This document shows positions 63,255 through 64,000 of a stretch of 64,000 bases of DNA, one piece after another. The first letter of the stretch is position 1; each line of letters starts with the position of its first letter. Position numbers and translations under genes: made by a program. Below the pieces are notes generated by a model that ran no database searches, was not told the DNA's origin, and saw nothing but the letters and a program-made list of their open reading frames with translations. The DNA comes from Methylobacterium oryzihabitans (GTDB lineage Bacteria; Pseudomonadota; Alphaproteobacteria; Rhizobiales; Beijerinckiaceae): contig NZ_SACP01000009.1 of the NCBI RefSeq assembly GCF_004004555.2, forward strand, positions 124,001-188,000. The letters are read 5' to 3'.

Positions 63255-64000
63255 TGTGTCAACACCGCTAAATGCTTCCGCCAGCAGCGCGGGAGCTCTT
63301 ATCTCAAACGCGACCTTTGAAGTTCCTCAATTCCAAAGAGAATACTCTTGGGGCGACGAGGAAGTCGCAGATTTCTGGAATGATCTACGAAATAATTTAA
63401 ATTCCGACTCTTATTTTCTCGGGCTTATCATTCTAACGGAAGAGGACAAGCGGAAACACGTCGTTGACGGCCAACAGCGCCTTATTACGCTTAGCTTGCT
63501 GGCCACTGCCATTTATCATGAGGCGGTAGCCCGAGGTCGGAAAGCGCTTGCTGATCGTATCCAGGCAGACTTCCTGCGCGCGATCGATTACGATTCCGAT
63601 CAGATGGATCCGCGGGTCACGCTCACAGACAAAGCCGACAACGATACCTTTCAGGCGATCTTGGAGCACGGTCTTGCTTCCGACGCTTCCCTCCCGGACG
63701 ATTCCGTTTCATCTAGGATCGTGCGGTCATTCAATTTTCTTCGTGACAAGATACGAGAAGATTTGAAGGCCGATCCGTTCAAGAGGCTTGGCCGATGGAC
63801 CGAATTCCTAACTAATAAACTCTATTTCGCGGTATTTGTTCATCCGACACCGTCTTCAGCATATCAGGTTTTTGAGGTCATAAATACACGTGGCAAGGAA
63901 TTAACAACTGCTGACTTGCTTAAGAACTATATCTTGAGCCAAACTCAACCTGCGAAACGGCAGGATCGTTATAGCAAATGGCAGAAAATCTCGAAGAATT
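63255..64000 (+). CDS. DUF262-domain protein (GmrSD-type), 5' part only
   Basis: The frame runs off the window. GTG 63255 is chosen because GGAGGAGGAA lies directly upstream; an ATG at 63210 is in frame. Residues ~20-110 show the DUF262 signature VPQFQREYSWGDEEV, FLGLIIL and VVDGQQRLITLSLLATAI; the later FEVINTRGKELTTADLLKNY is also typical. DUF262 binds and hydrolyses NTP in type IV restriction enzymes of the GmrSD family and related phage-defence proteins. Lower GC and position in a defence-rich tail agree with that role. Confidence 0.88.

Noticed and set aside
1-64000. CRISPR arrays, rRNA or tRNA genes
   Set aside because: No regularly spaced direct repeats and no cloverleaf or rRNA-like stretch noticed while reading; a dedicated scan was not possible.

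Overview
The window looks like an alphaproteobacterial, Methylobacterium/Methylorubrum-type replicon: high GC, Ros/MucR-like regulators, an HWE-family histidine kinase, a fused urease UreA-UreB, and a plasmid or genomic-island gene set (strawberry-notch helicase, Toprim protein, ParB-like, ArdC, DUF736, DUF4326). The species assignment is inference from gene content; no rRNA, tRNA or replication origin was seen.

Layout. (1) 1-8 kb, nickel/urea block: an AT-rich zinc-ligand-poor MucR-like gene, a cupin gene, nikR, fused ureAB, ureC, a TonB-dependent receptor and a NicT-type nickel permease. Two NikR-like operators (GTATGA-N15-TCATAC and GTGTGA-N16-TCATAC) precede ureAB and the receptor. No urease accessory gene is present. 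(2) 8.3-12 kb: a GAF/PAS HWE kinase with a five-copy heptanucleotide repeat at its 5' end, followed by a receiver protein. (3) 12.6-17.4 kb: a serine recombinase with a palindromic res-like site, an AT-rich orphan membrane-anchored protein, and a two-gene module of a TerB-like protein and a membrane protein. (4) 17.6-34.4 kb: a mobile-element backbone of Toprim, strawberry-notch, MucR, DUF4326, ParB-like, ArdC, DUF736, VapBC and several small unknowns. (5) 34.4-37.6 kb: an IS3-family element that cut off a response regulator, an Abi_2-family abortive infection gene, and a second serine recombinase.

(6) 37.7-56.3 kb is the most unusual part: a GC-rich run of proteases and signalling proteins. 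A membrane protein, a caspase-TM protein and a repeat-CHAT protease form one operon. An alpha/beta hydrolase, a second caspase and a beta-sandwich-type protein form a facing operon. An HExxH metallopeptidase follows and, beyond an ISNCY-type IS and an IS remnant, a lipoprotein-signal/helical-repeat/TM/NACHT protein with a small exported partner. Two caspases, a CHAT protease, a hydrolase, a metalloprotease and a membrane NACHT NTPase together suggest a prokaryotic protease-based conflict or cell-death system. The individual folds are readable from motifs; the joint function is inference.

(7) 56.9-64 kb, classical defence: a single-gene AAA ATPase + DUF4435-type Toprim protein resembling a merged PARIS (AriA-AriB), an AbiE type IV toxin-antitoxin pair whose toxin gene is split by an IS3 element with a CTT target duplication, a second DUF736 copy within a roughly 0.7-kb duplication of the 31.8-32.5 kb region, and the start of a DUF262 (GmrSD-type) protein that runs off the window.
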